Assembly (NCBI GenBank): GCA_034509735.1 | Contig: JACGWO010000012.1 | Location: 3,782,001-3,846,000 of the forward strand | DNA length: 64,000 nt | Direction: 5' to 3' | From: Sesamum alatum | Taxonomy: Eukaryota > Streptophyta > Magnoliopsida > Lamiales > Pedaliaceae | Part shown: piece after piece, positions 11,601 through 23,100 of the stretch | Position numbering within the stretch: the stretch's first letter is position 1 | How the letters are laid out: every line of letters starts with the position of its first letter | The notes under the pieces: model-generated | The model's input: the letters and a program-made list of their open reading frames with translations, nothing else | What the model was told of the DNA's origin: nothing | Databases searched by the model: none | Position numbers and translations under genes: made by a program

Positions 11601-13357
11601 TCTGTGGCCACAGTAACTGAATAGAAGGGAAGGTTTCCCTTGCGGCGTTTAGTAAGGACAGACCGACACTTAGGTCCAAAATGGGTACCTGCTTTTTCCG
11701 TGCCCTACACTCTAAGTGATGAGACCGAAGACAGAAGGACAAGTGTACTGTTAGAGCCTAAATGTTCATCCCCAATTATTTCACCTAGTCTCTAGTGCCA
11801 TGGACCGTTGCTAGATGGCCACCCATGGTAACGGACGGATTCTAGGAATCCGACCAAGTCTAGCTGAAAGGTGAACCTAAAGAGTCACACACTATCCACA
11901 CACACTTAGTAATTAATTTGGAATTAAATATTGGAGTAAAGGAATGATTAAATTAGATTTAATCGGGTCCTATATTTTCTTGGAGAAATTAATTCCTTCT
12001 ATTTGATAAAGGAAATGAAATTAATAAATAGGATTTATTAAAGGGTTGATTTAATGGGCTTAGAATAAATATTAATATTTATTTATTATATTTATTTTTA
12101 GCCTTTTGGAATATTTAATGGGATTTAAATATTCCATTAAATTAAAATCAACGGTTGAGATGGAAATGGGAGATGGAAGGCTAGGATTTGTTTGACTAGG
12201 TCAAACACTAGTTTGACTAGGACTTTAACTAGGTCAAAATCCTAGACAAATTAGAGTTCTTAGAGTAGGAGTTTAAAGAGGATTAAACTCCTCCTCTATA
12301 AATACCTCTAGCTTCCAACTTTTTGAAGGATGATGAAATTTCAACACACACACATAATTTCGGGCCTGTCTCCCCTCTCTCTTGTCCGCCCTCTCTCTCT
12401 CCACTCTCCAAGAAAAATATTTTCTAGTTCTTTTGTTCTTGGAACATTAGAACTTAGATGAATCAATACCGTTAATTGATAACGTGTTGTTGATTCATCC
12501 ACTCCAAAATATACACTTGTTCGTTGCTAGCACGACGTGCAAGATACGTGGGTGGATCGTGTGTCACGATTTGGAGGGTCTCAAGAACGAGATCTCGGTG
12601 CAAAACGGGGAACAACGCGTGTAGCCGTTGAAGACGAAAACGACAACGGGTAGGTCTCGTTTTATTTTTCGTCTCTCTTTATTTTCAAGTCTATGGCCTC
12701 CATGATTTCTTTACATGTTGTTTAATCATGAGATACACCGAACACCCGGGAATCTCAAGGGTACACCCTTTGAGCGTGTTCTTTTATTATTAAAAGCATG
12801 CTTTAATTTTTGTATGTTATTTTATATCGCGCTTCCGCATTCGCGCAATTCCCGGGACGATCCACCGATTTCTTTCACACCACACGTCACAAAATGCTTT
12901 GATGATATCAGAGTTGCGGTCATAAGTGAACAATGAGGCATACACTGAGTCGTGTACTTGAGTAGCAATCAGTTTGTTCTCGCATCGGCTTAGGCTGTCT
13001 GCAGTCCACTCTTTGATATAGCGAAATTCACCAGAAAATTGAATGGTGTCTCCTCACTTGGCTTTGCCTTCAACGATGCAGCGGCCTAATGTTGGTAGGT
13101 GACTTGGTTCGTCGGAATGGCGATGATGAGTTGCTTGCAAAGACCACGCCTTGGACGTCTTGCTCAATGGAAACCTCTCGAGACCGTTGCTCCATGTAAA
13201 AGGGATTTGTCAATCTTGGCCATGGTTTCGCGTATCGACCGATAAGAGGGGCATGAGTCATCAAAGTTGTTCCCTTTTCCTTCGATTGTTTCTCGTCATC
13301 AAGAATAACCAAATATTGCACTCCGGAAGAAGATGAGATATCCTTGAAATAAACCAT
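8626..13357 (-). pseudogene. Antisense plant-mobile-domain (PMD) protein frame in the Tat element
   Basis: Read on the minus strand from an ATG at 13357, with a 1987-bp solo LTR removed, this is a frame of roughly 900 codons. The N-terminal part (13357-13070) is followed by VYASLFTYDR and AFCDVWCSST, where the solo LTR sits, then FGELSISLWDLHTL and GLPMTG near 10800-10870. These are signatures of the plant mobile domain, also called aminotransferase-like PMD. The middle (10704-9688) continues the PMD family (HGKWSTADEVIF, LPIDDIGSIRPSTF), and the C-terminal third (9836-8626) is Lys/Ser-rich and then coiled-coil (ELERIEKGIVALKEQ), ending at a stop at 8626-8628. A stop near 10711 and shifts at about 9700 and 9400 disable it. 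Antisense extra frames between pol and the 3' LTR are known in Tat elements; the function is not established. Confidence 0.75.
10891..12877 (+). mobile_element. Solo LTR (1987 bp), family A copy 1, in the PMD frame
   Basis: It is flanked by CACCA at 10886-10890 and 12878-12882. Deleting it with one repeat rejoins the minus-strand PMD reading without a frameshift. It aligns along its length with 19539-21430: shared starts (TTAGAATMGGTGACC), shared middle (CTAGTCTCTAGTGCCATGGA), and shared ends (CCCGGGACGATCCAC...CTTTCA). The first dinucleotide is TC here but TG in the other copy. A promoter-like CTATAAATA lies at 12296-12304, which sets the plus orientation. No coding domains are present, and no internal region or second LTR lies nearby. 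Confidence 0.88.
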
Positions 13358-14999
13358 TGTCTATGATGTCAAATTAAAAAGCAAAGTAAAAAAAAAAAAA
13401 AAAAACTTCTTTGAATAAAGTTTTGATTTACGAAAGGATCATGTTGTGTCTCAAAGCGTTCCTAATTAGAAGAGTTCCTAATTAAAGCCACCGCCTCCAA
13501 GCTCGCAAGCTCCGACATGAATTCTCAAATCCCAAAATTGCTGAAAAAAAGGGGGATCAGCTCAAGGACGAAAGAAAAGAAAATTTTCTAAAAAAAAGTT
13601 AAAGAACAAGTGAAAGTGCAATCTTTTGGTCAAACCCCGTAGAAAGAAAATTTTGGAAGACTTTAGATAACTGTGTCTAAAAAATTTGCACCTGCAGAAT
13701 CAGACAAATATGATCTGTTAAAGCAGAAAACCAAAAACAGAGAAGTTGAAAGTTGGTGCTTGTTCTATTTCTCTTTCAAAAAGAAAAACCGAAGCGGTGA
13801 AATTAATGAATTAGTAGATGGAGAACTCTACTTCTAATTTTCACTCACCAGAACTACAACCAAGAATGAGAAATTTGACAAATAGAGTAAAGAAATAATT
13901 GGTCATCCTCGGTTTTATAGACCAACAAAGAGAAATCAAGCGTAAGGCAAGTGGCCACAAGAATGGCAAGGAGCTTGGTCTATAATTGAGATTTTTGGCT
14001 GAAAAAAAAATAAATTCTTTCCATTCCAAAGGCCAACAGAAAATTTCCTCAATCAAACACGACTTGGCTTCCGCAATTAAATCCCCTATGCTTGTCAAAT
14101 CTGAAGGTATCTGCCGAGACTTTTCTTTCCAAAATTGACGCGCCAATCTCACAGAGGAAAAAAGATTTAGACTCAGAGGCTCCATATTCTTTGTCTAAAG
14201 GGAGGAAGTTGGAAATTCACAAAACAAAAAAAAATGGAAATATATGTATACGTAGACACGAAGAAGCCGCTGTGAAATATCAAAGAAAGGGAATTTCTTC
14301 TTTGTCGACAAGAAAATTCACAGTGAGGGCCAAACTTCAATTTTCTTCCTTGTTCAAAGAAACAAAAAGGAAAGGAAAACAAGCAAAATAGGAAGTAAAC
14401 AAAGAAGGAAATGGGAAAAAAAAAAAAAGAAAGGAAAAGAAAAAGGGAAAGAAACAGGTTGAAGCAAGGAAATCAGAGAAAAAAAAAAGGAAGAGAAAAA
14501 GAAAAAAAAGGAAGAAACAGTGCAAAATCGGAGAAAGCAAGAAAAAAGAGAAGGAGGAAAATTAGAAGAAGAAAAGGGAAGAAAAAGAGAGGAATGAGAA
14601 ATCAGCAAAGGAAAAAGAAAGAAAGGAAAAGAGGGGAGGAACCAGACGAAAAAGCAATAAAAAATGAGAGAACAAAGAAAAGGCAGGAAAGAGAAGAAAA
14701 AAAAAGAAGAACGAAAGAAGTGGGCTCTTGTTTGGTTCAGCACCAACTAGGTCTTATATTGTTGGACTCTCCTAAATGGGCCGATTAAACTGCAAAAAGA
14801 AGAAAAGGAAGAAAAGGAGGACTTTGGGCCAAAAAGAATGATAAGCCCACACGATATTTGGACCTTTAGTCTAAAAAAAAAAATCCTTCCCATGTGTTTG
14901 TAAAAGCCCAAATTGCATATAGAAAAAGAAAAGTAGCAAAAAAAATTTGTGACTTATTCACTCCAAGACAAGCTATGAAGCATTGTCCGTGAACAAGTT
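13358..14999 (+). other. 3' spacer of the Tat element with polypurine stretch
   Basis: About 1.6 kb between the start of the antisense PMD frame and the 3' LTR, with no plausible gene. Positions 14395-14715 are almost pure purine (A/G) on the plus strand for over 300 bp. The open frames reported across it on both strands are low-complexity by-products. Short A-runs lie at 13387-13404 and 14871-14881. Confidence 0.7.
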
Positions 15000-15011
15000 T
15001 CGAGGGGACAT
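15000..15011 (+). other. Polypurine tract of the Tat element
   Basis: TCGAGGGGACAT directly precedes the TGTAGGC start of the 3' LTR, the expected place for plus-strand priming. Confidence 0.6.
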
Positions 15012-15759
15012 TGTAGGCAAATTAAATTTGTGCCCAATAAAATTGCGCCACGTGAAAAAAATATATTAAATATCAATTTCTATTTATATTTTGGGAATTT
15101 AATTAAATTTAATTCCTAAAGTAAATAGTTAATTAATTGATATTAATATCTAATTTTTTGTCAATCAAATGATGCCAAGTGTCAAATTCATATTGTTGGC
15201 AAGTGGATCAAATATTTCAAATCAAGCAAGTGCTAGTCAATATGGAAATAAATTTGCGAGTATGACAGCAAATGACAAATGGCCAATCAAATCGCGCAAC
15301 TTCATCGAGTAAATATGGAAAAGTCTTCTACCCTACAATTATAAATAGGGGTTCCCTACACAATTGAAGACACAAGCAAGAGAGCATTCAAGAAGCTTCA
15401 AAATCCTCTCAAGCACAAATCAAGGAGAATCCGCGGCGTCCCCTTCCCGGGCTAGCACAAATCTAGACGTTCCTTAAAGAAAACTGAAGGCTAAAGGAGC
15501 AGGTTCAAGCAAAGTTCAAGGTGTTCGTCGCGAAAATCATCCAAATCCATGTTTAATTCGAGAACAAGTCAAAAGACCCGCGGATTAACGTTATCAAAGC
15601 ACAAATCCACTTTGGCGAAGATCAAAGCTTCAATTCCACCAAGAAACACCAAGAGTTCAAGTCAAGTTCTTCAAGTTTATAGTGTTTGATCCGAGAATAA
15701 GTCAAAAGACTCGGATTAACGTTATTGAAGATTCAAGTCAACCTCAAAGGGAATTAAAA

Positions 15760-16705
15760 GGGAAAATAGCACTTTTGGTCCCATAAGTTATGCATGTTTC
15801 ACTTTTGGTACCATTCATTACGGGGAGTAACATTGTTGTTCCCGTAAGTTGCAAAACTTAACACTTTTGGTCCATGTCTATAATTCCATATATTATTTAA
15901 CGAATTTTACCATTTTCCGTTAGATTTTTGTGTTGGAGTGAATTTTGGCGCCATTTCTTACTTAGTGACATTTTTGGAGGGTAATATAACTAATTTGGGG
16001 GGGGGGGGGGGGGAATCAAAATTTGAAATTCAATCTCATCTCCAATTACCAGTTTTTAAGTCTTATTCATTGTTGAAATTTAATACAAAATAGAAGAATT
16101 TTAAAGCAAAAAAAATTAAATGGGCGAGGAGACTTTTTTGCAATCCTCTTACCAATTTAGTACAAAATAGAAGAATTTTAAAGCAAAAAAAATTAAATGG
16201 ACGAGTGACTTTTTTGCAGTCCTCTTACCAATTTAGTACAAATTAGAAGAATTTTAAAGACAAAAAAAAAAAAAAAAAATGGGCGAGGGGATTTTTTTTG
16301 CTTTAAAATTCTTCTATTTTGTACTAAATTTCAGTAATGAATAAAACTTAAAAACTGGTAATTGGAGATGAGATTGAATTTTTTTTTGGGTGAGGAGATG
16401 AAAAATCTCTTTCTTTGCACTCAAAACTTCAAACTTTGATTCCCCCCCCCCCCCCCTCCCCCCAAACAAAAAAAAGTTATATTACCCTCCAAAAATGGCA
16501 CTAAGCAAAAAATGGCGCCAAAATTCCCTCCAACACAAAAATCTAACGGGAAATGGTCAACTCCGTTAAATAATAGACAGAATTATAGACGTGAACCAAA
16601 AGTGTTAATTTTTGCAACTTACGGGACCAAAAGTGCTACTCCCGTAATGAATGGTACCAAAAGTGAAATAGGTCTAACTTATAGAACCAAAAGTGCTATT
16701 TCCCC
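15760..16705. mobile_element. Foldback MULE-like element (946 bp) in the 3' LTR
   Basis: The element starts GGGAAAATAGCACTTTTGGT, and its right end in reverse complement starts GGGGAAATAGCACTTTTGGT. The two arms pair over several hundred bases, through poly-G/poly-C tracts at about 16000 and 16442. The target duplication is GAATTAAAA, 9 bp, at 15751-15759 and 16706-16714. Nine-base duplications and long inverted ends are typical of Mutator-like elements. The left LTR has the same site unoccupied near 312-320. No transposase is present. The open frame 16512-16712 is only inverted-repeat sequence. Confidence 0.92.
16076..16300 (+). repeat. Tandem repeat (~75-80 bp, about 3 copies) at the foldback centre
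   Basis: The block AGAAGAATTTTAAAG plus an A-run, an ATGGRCGAG-type segment, a T-run and CCTCTTACCAATTTAGTACAAA recurs three times. It lies at the loop side of the foldback, and its last copy continues into the inverted arm. Confidence 0.75.
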
Positions 16706-16852
16706 GAATTAAAATGTCAAATACTGCCTTCGAAGTTGCCGAAATTGAAGATTGCAAAGAATTAGATGCTTAAACTAGAGATTTCGCACCCACAAGATAT
16801 TTGATTAAATTAAAAAATCATTTGTAATATTTTTCTTGTTTCAATAAATTCA

Positions 16853-18016
16853 TTTGTTGTTGTTGTTGTTGTATTTGATACAATATAATAGATTCATGGA
16901 TTGAGTTATGAGCAACAAACTGTATACAATAAATATATATCATTGTGATTATAACTTCTCGCAAAAAAATTATAATAAACGTAAAAATAAGATTGACTTT
17001 TTTTTTTTTAAGAAAAACAAAAGGATTTGAAATATAGTATTATTATTTTAACTTTTTTCACGAAAATCATGATGTAATTAAATTCCTACAACAATATTTA
17101 CTGTTAGACAGGAGTTCTCACAAAAGAATTACAATGTACGTAAATCTAACAAAAATTAGAAAATAAGTCATAAATTTATATTAAAAATAAACAACTTTCA
17201 CAAGAATCCACTCTCTTTTAAATATATTCCTCAACATATTCTATCTATTCTTCTTAATCATAATTCATTTGATGGGTGAATTCTTTTTCCCTATTAAAAG
17301 TGACTTCCCTTTTTTAAAACTAAAATTTGAATGTTATATAAATTAAGAAATATTATAAACAAAAAATAAGTATGACTTTTTTTAAAAAATAAATAAAAAT
17401 AATTTAAATATAGCATCAATATAATTATAACTTCTTTCAACAAAATTATAATATAAGGAAAATCCAATAACAATATTGTAAATAATGTCAATGATACTTG
17501 ATTGGATATATAAATATGACATTATGATTTTTTAATTTCAAAAATTAATAAATGAATTAATTTTTAAATTACATATTTAATTTTCTGGTTATTAGAAACT
17601 ATTATTTTCTCTTGAAAAATAAAACAAAAAGAAAACTCTAATTGTCTCCGTAGCAACTCCCACACAAATAAATTTATATGTATAGAAATATAAGAACTAT
17701 ATATAAATATCCTACCGGTGCAATGCACGGGCATATAATTCTTATATGATACAGTTATTTTGTTTTGATGCATTTAGCAATTTTTTAAGCAAGGACTTCG
17801 CACTTTTACTTTTATTTGTTTATTTATTATATTTATTTTTTCTGTATTAATGTATTTAATATCAATGAATTTTCTTATTTGATTCAACTTTTAGTAATTT
17901 GTTTTGTATCATTACTAAAAAAAGAAAAATCCCCAATATACAAATGTTACAAAAAAGTAAAATATATTTACAATTATTACATTCATATAATAGCTAACAC
18001 AATAATTTTATAGCAA
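16853..18016. other. AT-rich intergenic DNA between two retrotransposons
   Basis: No gene seen; the short frames here are AT-rich chance frames. A TTG microsatellite starts at 16854. A partial palindrome around 17713-17731 (CCGGTGCAATGCACGGG) resembles motifs common in decayed plant Helitrons, but no full element can be delimited. Confidence 0.5.
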
Positions 18017-18021
18017 TTTCA

Positions 18022-19195
18022 TGTTGTAATTGACATTTTTTATGTCAAATTTGTAACAACAAATTATTCTAAAATATGAGTTCAATTATTCATAAATTAG
18101 ATATTGAGGAAAGGTGCCTTGCCTCACATATGAAGATGATGGGAAAAGAAGGAGCTTTTGATAAGTATATAAGGTGTATGTGGGGGTGAGTGTATTACAC
18201 TCATATTCCTTTCATCCCATATTAGAAGTTTAAAGATAAATTAACTCCTTATATTAAGTTCAAAATTCAAGCTATGTTTGAAGTGTTATGGAGATTAGAG
18301 TGAACATGGGAGAGTGTTATGGAGACTAGAGTGAACATGAGGTTGTCCCACACGCGCGCCGCCACTGCCCGCCCATTAGGCGACGGCCACGGCCATGGGT
18401 GTTAGGGTGAATGTCTCAATTTCAGTATATATCTTTTTGCAGCAAAAATATTTGGATTTTATCTTGAATAAAACAGGATAAGTTGTTCAATCAAAAATCA
18501 TTGTTAAATTCAGGTTTTTAAACCCGAAAGTGCCGATTTTTCAAACAAGAATCTGCCCATTTTTTACTTGGTTTTAATGCATTTTTAACTCAGTTTTAAT
18601 TCCAGATTTAATCAGTTTTATGGCCTCGTAATGCCAGGTTTATTTCAGGTTAATGCTGTAATAAGTGTAGCTTAATTGCTACTGAAATTGAAGGCTATTA
18701 TTTGCTCACTTCAAACACACACCAACAAACAGAAAATCCTTCTCTCATTTTGCTCACTCTCTCTGTCGGATTTCTCTCTAGAAATCTGAAGGTTTCGCCT
18801 CGTAAATTCGGGTTTAGTCTCAATTTCTAAACAGCTTTTGAGTATTGTTGGAGGTGTTCTACAGTATTAGTGCAATATCGTTAGAACAGAAACCGTCTTA
18901 TTCTGGATGAAGTTGTGTAGTACCCGTGTGCACATTTAAAACGGGATGTATAATTTCTTCAAGAAAAGCAAATTTAATATGTGATTCGATTTAGTGATGT
19001 AATTGGACCGAGAATTGTTACGATATAATTCTCGTTCTAAGTCTTCCCTTATTTTACCGTAAAACAACATATCTAACTGTTTATTGTTCTGGTACCAACG
19101 TGTTTGTTGTGTTTTTGGTTTCAAAAACTGTCTTTTAAAATCTGATTGATATTTCGAAACGTTTACTACAATTGTCTCTGACATTTTTTTCAACA
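18022..19195 (+). repeat. 5' LTR of the copia element
   Basis: Starts TGTTGTAATTGACA and ends CAACA. It aligns with 26059-27250 throughout, differing by substitutions and small indels such as the length of a TC run near the end of the first half. The direct-repeat ends and the TTTCA flank define it. Confidence 0.92.
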
Positions 19196-19330
19196 ATCTT
19201 GAAGAAGTTATAGGTTTTAAAAAATCGGATTTTGTTGGAACGAAAACAATTGTTGGTTTTGATTTTTATTAAATTCGGATTTTTTGAGGTTTAAAATTCT
19301 ATGTTAACTTTCTGTTTCTTAATTGTTAAA

Positions 19331-22105
19331 ATGCCCAATGTTATTTATGTCGCTATTCCTATCGCCCCAAAAGTCGACTTGTCCAGAATGTCGTAGAAAT
19401 TCTCTGGCCAATTCTTCAAACGTTGGCAACAACGAATGAAGATATGGCTGATGATGAAGGAACTTTTGTCGGTAATTCAGGTGACTTGCCCTGAACCAAC
19501 TGAAATTCCTAAGACAGCTGAGATTGTGCAATGGACTGTGTTAGAATCGGTGACCGTGAAGCCAATCTTGTTAGGCTTATGTAACCTATTTCTGATGATA
19601 TGGTGTTTAAATAAAGGTTGTGAATAATAAGTGATATTCATATAAGGCATTAATACTTTTTTTGTGTTCACTTACTACTTTATATTATAAACTGTTCAAT
19701 GCACAAGCAAAGCCCACAGACCGAAAGGTTAATCCAAGAAATTAGACTGCGCATAGGATGGCAAGTCATGAAATCAGTTTCTGTGGATCGGCTGAAATAC
19801 TCCAAGTCGAAGGACCTCAAAATAGGGTATTGAGAGTCTGTTTCATCAACAAGTGACGAGCGTCGTCCATGTAATGTTAGTGGGTTAGCCAGCTCAGTGC
19901 CGACTGACTGAGGTGACTCGTGAAAATCGTCATATGGGAAATCTTGAGTGGGTTCGTCGGTATGACTTGGATTCTCGGTTCCAACAGTGCGGGTTTGGTC
20001 CTCAGACTTGAGGGACTATTGTAGTCACATACACACGATGCATGTATCTTAGGTTCGCCAAGAGGCTACTAAGTCGAGAGACTCGGTTGTCATAAGCCCT
20101 ATCTAGTGCAGTCAATGTGTGTAGTGTGAACAGTAGGTCCTAACAGAGGATCCGTCTTATGTCAAAAGGATTGACAGTATTGTCTCACTCATACTCTGAG
20201 ACTCGTCCTCCATAAAATCTGTGGCCACAGTGACTGAACAGTGGGATGACATTCCTATGACGTTTAGTGTGGACGAGCCAAGGCTTAAGTCAAGAATGGG
20301 TACCAATATCCTAAGTCCATACCCTAGACTATAGCCGGGAGATGGTAGACGGAAGGACAAGCGTACTAAAGAACCTAAACATTCACGCCATAAGAATTCA
20401 CCTAGTCTCTAGTGCCATGGACCGTTGCTAGACGGCCACCCATGGTAACGGACAAATTTCCATCATGTGATGATTGGAAATTCGGCCAAGTCTAGTTGAG
20501 GGTGAACCTAAAGAATCACACACAATCCACCGGTATTGAAGGAATTAATTTGGGATTAATTCCGAGAGATGGAACAATTTAATTAGATTAAATTGGTTCC
20601 TTTTCTTGGATTGTTAATTATTTTAATTAGATTAAATGGAATTGACTAATAAATAAGATTTATTAGAATTGAGAAAATGGGCTCGAAATAATTATTTAAT
20701 AAATTATTAGAAGCCCAATGGATTATTTTAGATAGGGTTTAAATATTCCATAAAATCCGTCAAAGTGATCGACAGACGAGATCGATTGGAGAGATGAAGG
20801 GCCAAGATTAGAGTTTGACTTAGTCTTTAGCCTAAGTTGAGTAGGAGAATTGCTTTTCTATAAATTCTCAAAGACATACACACACACACATAAGGTGTTC
20901 ATCTCATGCACACATACAAACACACACACACCACCATCTCTCTCTCTCTCTCTCGTCCCCTTCCTTTCTTCACTCCAATATAGCCTAGTTCATTGTCTTT
21001 GATACAAGTGAACTCTAAACGAATCGATCACGTTAATTCATAACGCTAGGTCGATTTGTCCTCCCATATTCCTCTTGATTACTTGCTAGCACGGGAATCA
21101 AGATCCGGCGGATTGTATGGACGATTTAGAGGGTTCCTAACTTGGAATCTTGGTAGCAAAACGTGGAACAACGCGTGTAGCGGCACAAAGAAAACTACAA
21201 TGGGTATGCCACGTTCTTTGCGTTTTTCTTTCGTTGCAACCCTATGGTCACCATGAATATTGCATGTTTTATTTTCCTTATTCATGAGATACACCAAACG
21301 CTCAGGAGGTTCAAGGGAACTCCCCTTGATCGTGTTCTTTAATTCCGTTTAAAGCATTAAATTTTCTTGTTTTAAATTATCGTGCTTTCGCATTTGCACT
21401 CCCTCCCGGGACGATCCACGCTCGCTTTCAAACTGATCGTGATCAAATAGGCCGAGGAGCTATTTTGTCAGCAATGTCAAATACACTCTTCGATGTCTAT
21501 TGTTCCGACTCTTGCACTACAAAATCGCTTTAGGATAAGTTGGACAGGAAATATAATAGTGAAGAGCAAGGGCTTGAAAAGTATTATGTTTCCAAGTTTA
21601 TGAGGTATCAGATGGTTGAGGGAAGGTCTGTAACTGAACAGACCCATAAGATTATCAATCTTGAGCATTCTCTATCTGATGCTGAGATGAAGCTTCCCGA
21701 GAAGTTTCTGGTCATAGCCACAGTGGCTAAATTTCCTATAAGTCTTGGAAAAATTTTGACATGACACTCAAGCATAAGAAAGGGACAATATTTTTGGACG
21801 ATCTTATGGTCACAATTAGCATGGAGGAAGAGCATAGGAATCAAACCCAGAAGATGCTTGTTGAGCATCAGCCAAGGGCCAATTTAATAATCTGGAATAA
21901 AAAAGTGAATAATTTGAACCCAAACTCGAAAACCATCGACAAAGCAAAGTCGTTAAAAACAAGAAATCAAAAGCAAGCAAACCCTGCTGGAACTGTGGGC
22001 ATGTGGGACACTGGGCCAAAGCCTGTCATAAGAAAAAGGCCAAGTCTGGGCAGACAGTTGTCAACATGGTTGTGGGAGGTTCTAGCAGTACTAGCACCTC
22101 AGGAG
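19331..22105 (+). pseudogene. Copia gag, split by a solo LTR
   Basis: An ATG at 19331 leads into the copia gag N-terminus; KFSGQFFKRWQQRMKIW is characteristic. An in-frame TAG lies just before it. The frame runs to AATGGACTG at 19538, is cut by the 19539-21430 insertion, and resumes at 21436 with DRDQIGRGAILSAM and the UBN2-like stretch (KYYVSKFMRYQM). A CCHC zinc knuckle, CWNCGHVGHWAKAC, lies at about 21985-22026 in a shifted frame. Stops and shifts make it non-functional. Confidence 0.85.
19539..21430 (+). mobile_element. Solo LTR (1892 bp), family A copy 2, in copia gag
   Basis: Starts TGTTAGAATCGGTGACC and ends CTTTCA. Flanks are GACTG (19534-19538) and AACTG (21431-21435), a 5-bp duplication with one substitution. 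Excising it restores the copia gag reading exactly at TGG-ACT-GAT-CGT. It is the sister of 10891-12877. It contains CTATAAATT at 20858-20866, an AC microsatellite near 20876-20891 and a TC run near 20937-20953. Confidence 0.88.
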
Positions 22106-22129
22106 CAACTGAAGAGTATGTTTCTGTAC

Positions 22130-23100
22130 AACCTGAACTCCTTACTATTTATTAACCTTTTGATTGGTTCATTGACACTGGAGAAAATGTGCACCTTTAT
22201 GTTGATAAATCGTTTTTTGTGTCTTAACAGGCCATCAACGAAAGGACAGTAAGTATGGGGAATTCCAATACATCTGAAGTACTTAGGATAGGAAGCGTGG
22301 ACTTGAAGTTTCCTTTAGGATGCGTTCTATCTTTGAAAAGAGTTCACCATGTACCTACTGTTAGGAGAAATACTATAAGTGGTTCTGTAATAGTTAGCGA
22401 GGGATATGAATTATCTTTTAAATTTAATAAAGTTGCAATTCAACATTTTGGTGTTTTTGTTGGCAAAGGATATTTGTCTGATGGTTTATTTGGCAAAGAT
22501 GAAGCCTCAGATAAGTTTATTTTGTTTAAAAATGAAGCAGAAACCTAATCTAGTAAGAAACTTAAACGATTAAGATGTGATAGAGGAGGAGAATATGAGC
22601 CGATTAAGTTTAGTGAATATTGTCAAAATTTTGGAATAATTCACGAAGAGACTCCTCGATATTCCCTTTTTTCTAATAGAATAGCTGAACGAAAGAATAG
22701 AACTTTTAAAGACATGATTTAAAGGTCTTTTGTTAACCTCTGGGTTACCTAAGCATTTGCGGGAAGAGGCTTTGAATACGGCTTGCCATATTCTGAATAA
22801 AGTCCCTCTGAAACACAATACGAGTACTCCTTTCGAATTATGGAAAGGGAGAAAGCTTCGCCTCAAATACTTTCGAGTGGGGGTGCCTAGCAAAGGTACT
22901 AGTCTCTAAACACAAAAGAAAGAAATTGGGCCCTAGAACTATTGATGTTGTGTTCTTGGGCTATGTGGAGACAAGTTATGCACTGAGATTTATGGTTATT
23001 AAATCAGAAATTCCAGGCATTGAGGTCAACACAATAGTCGAATTTCGTGATGCTACTTTCCTGGAAGATGTGTTTCCTATGAAAACGAGAATACAGTGTG
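22130..23100 (+). pseudogene. Copia protease and integrase remnant
   Basis: The protease active site reads FIDTGENVH near 22163-22190, followed after a stop by the conserved VDLKFPLGCVLSLKRVHHVP stretch in frame 22255-22548. Integrase follows with RCDRGGEYE near 22572 (an Asp of the triad) and SNRIAERKNRTF near 22672-22710 (the Glu). A stop at 22719-22721 and shifts after it break the C-terminal half. The GKGYLSDGLFGK stretch links the two domains. Confidence 0.8.

Larger units (their letters stand above)
1..16852 (+). mobile_element. Tat-lineage Ty3 LTR retrotransposon, decayed and nested
   Basis: Sequence from position 1 recurs at 15379, giving a left LTR cut by the window edge and a right LTR at 15012-16852. 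Between them the domain order is gag, aspartic protease, RT, RNase H, a second archaeal-type RNase H, and integrase, followed by an antisense PMD frame and a long 3' spacer. The second RNase H and the antisense extra frame are known features of the Tat lineage of plant Ty3 elements. All frames carry stops or frameshifts, so this copy is dead. Three younger insertions sit inside it: solo LTRs at 6061-7239 and 10891-12877 and a MULE-like element at 15760-16705. Its target duplication cannot be checked because the left end is outside the window. Confidence 0.9.
15012..16852 (+). repeat. Right (3') LTR of the Tat element, interrupted
   Basis: It begins TGTAGGCAAATT after the polypurine tract. Without the 946-bp insertion and its 9-bp duplication it is about 885 bp. 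A promoter-like TATAAATAGGG lies at 15340-15350. From 15379 it matches the left LTR, except for about 67 extra bases at 15439-15505. The match ends at 16852, where a TTG microsatellite (16854-16872) replaces the last ~22 bp, so the right end is damaged or differently resolved. Confidence 0.85.

Noticed and set aside
14337..14788. Long open frames on both strands (Lys/Arg/Glu-rich plus, Phe/Ser-rich minus)
   Set aside because: They come from the homopurine stretch, which lacks stop codons by composition.
16512..16712. 66-codon open frame with repeated GTKS-like words
   Set aside because: It is the inverted arm of the foldback element.
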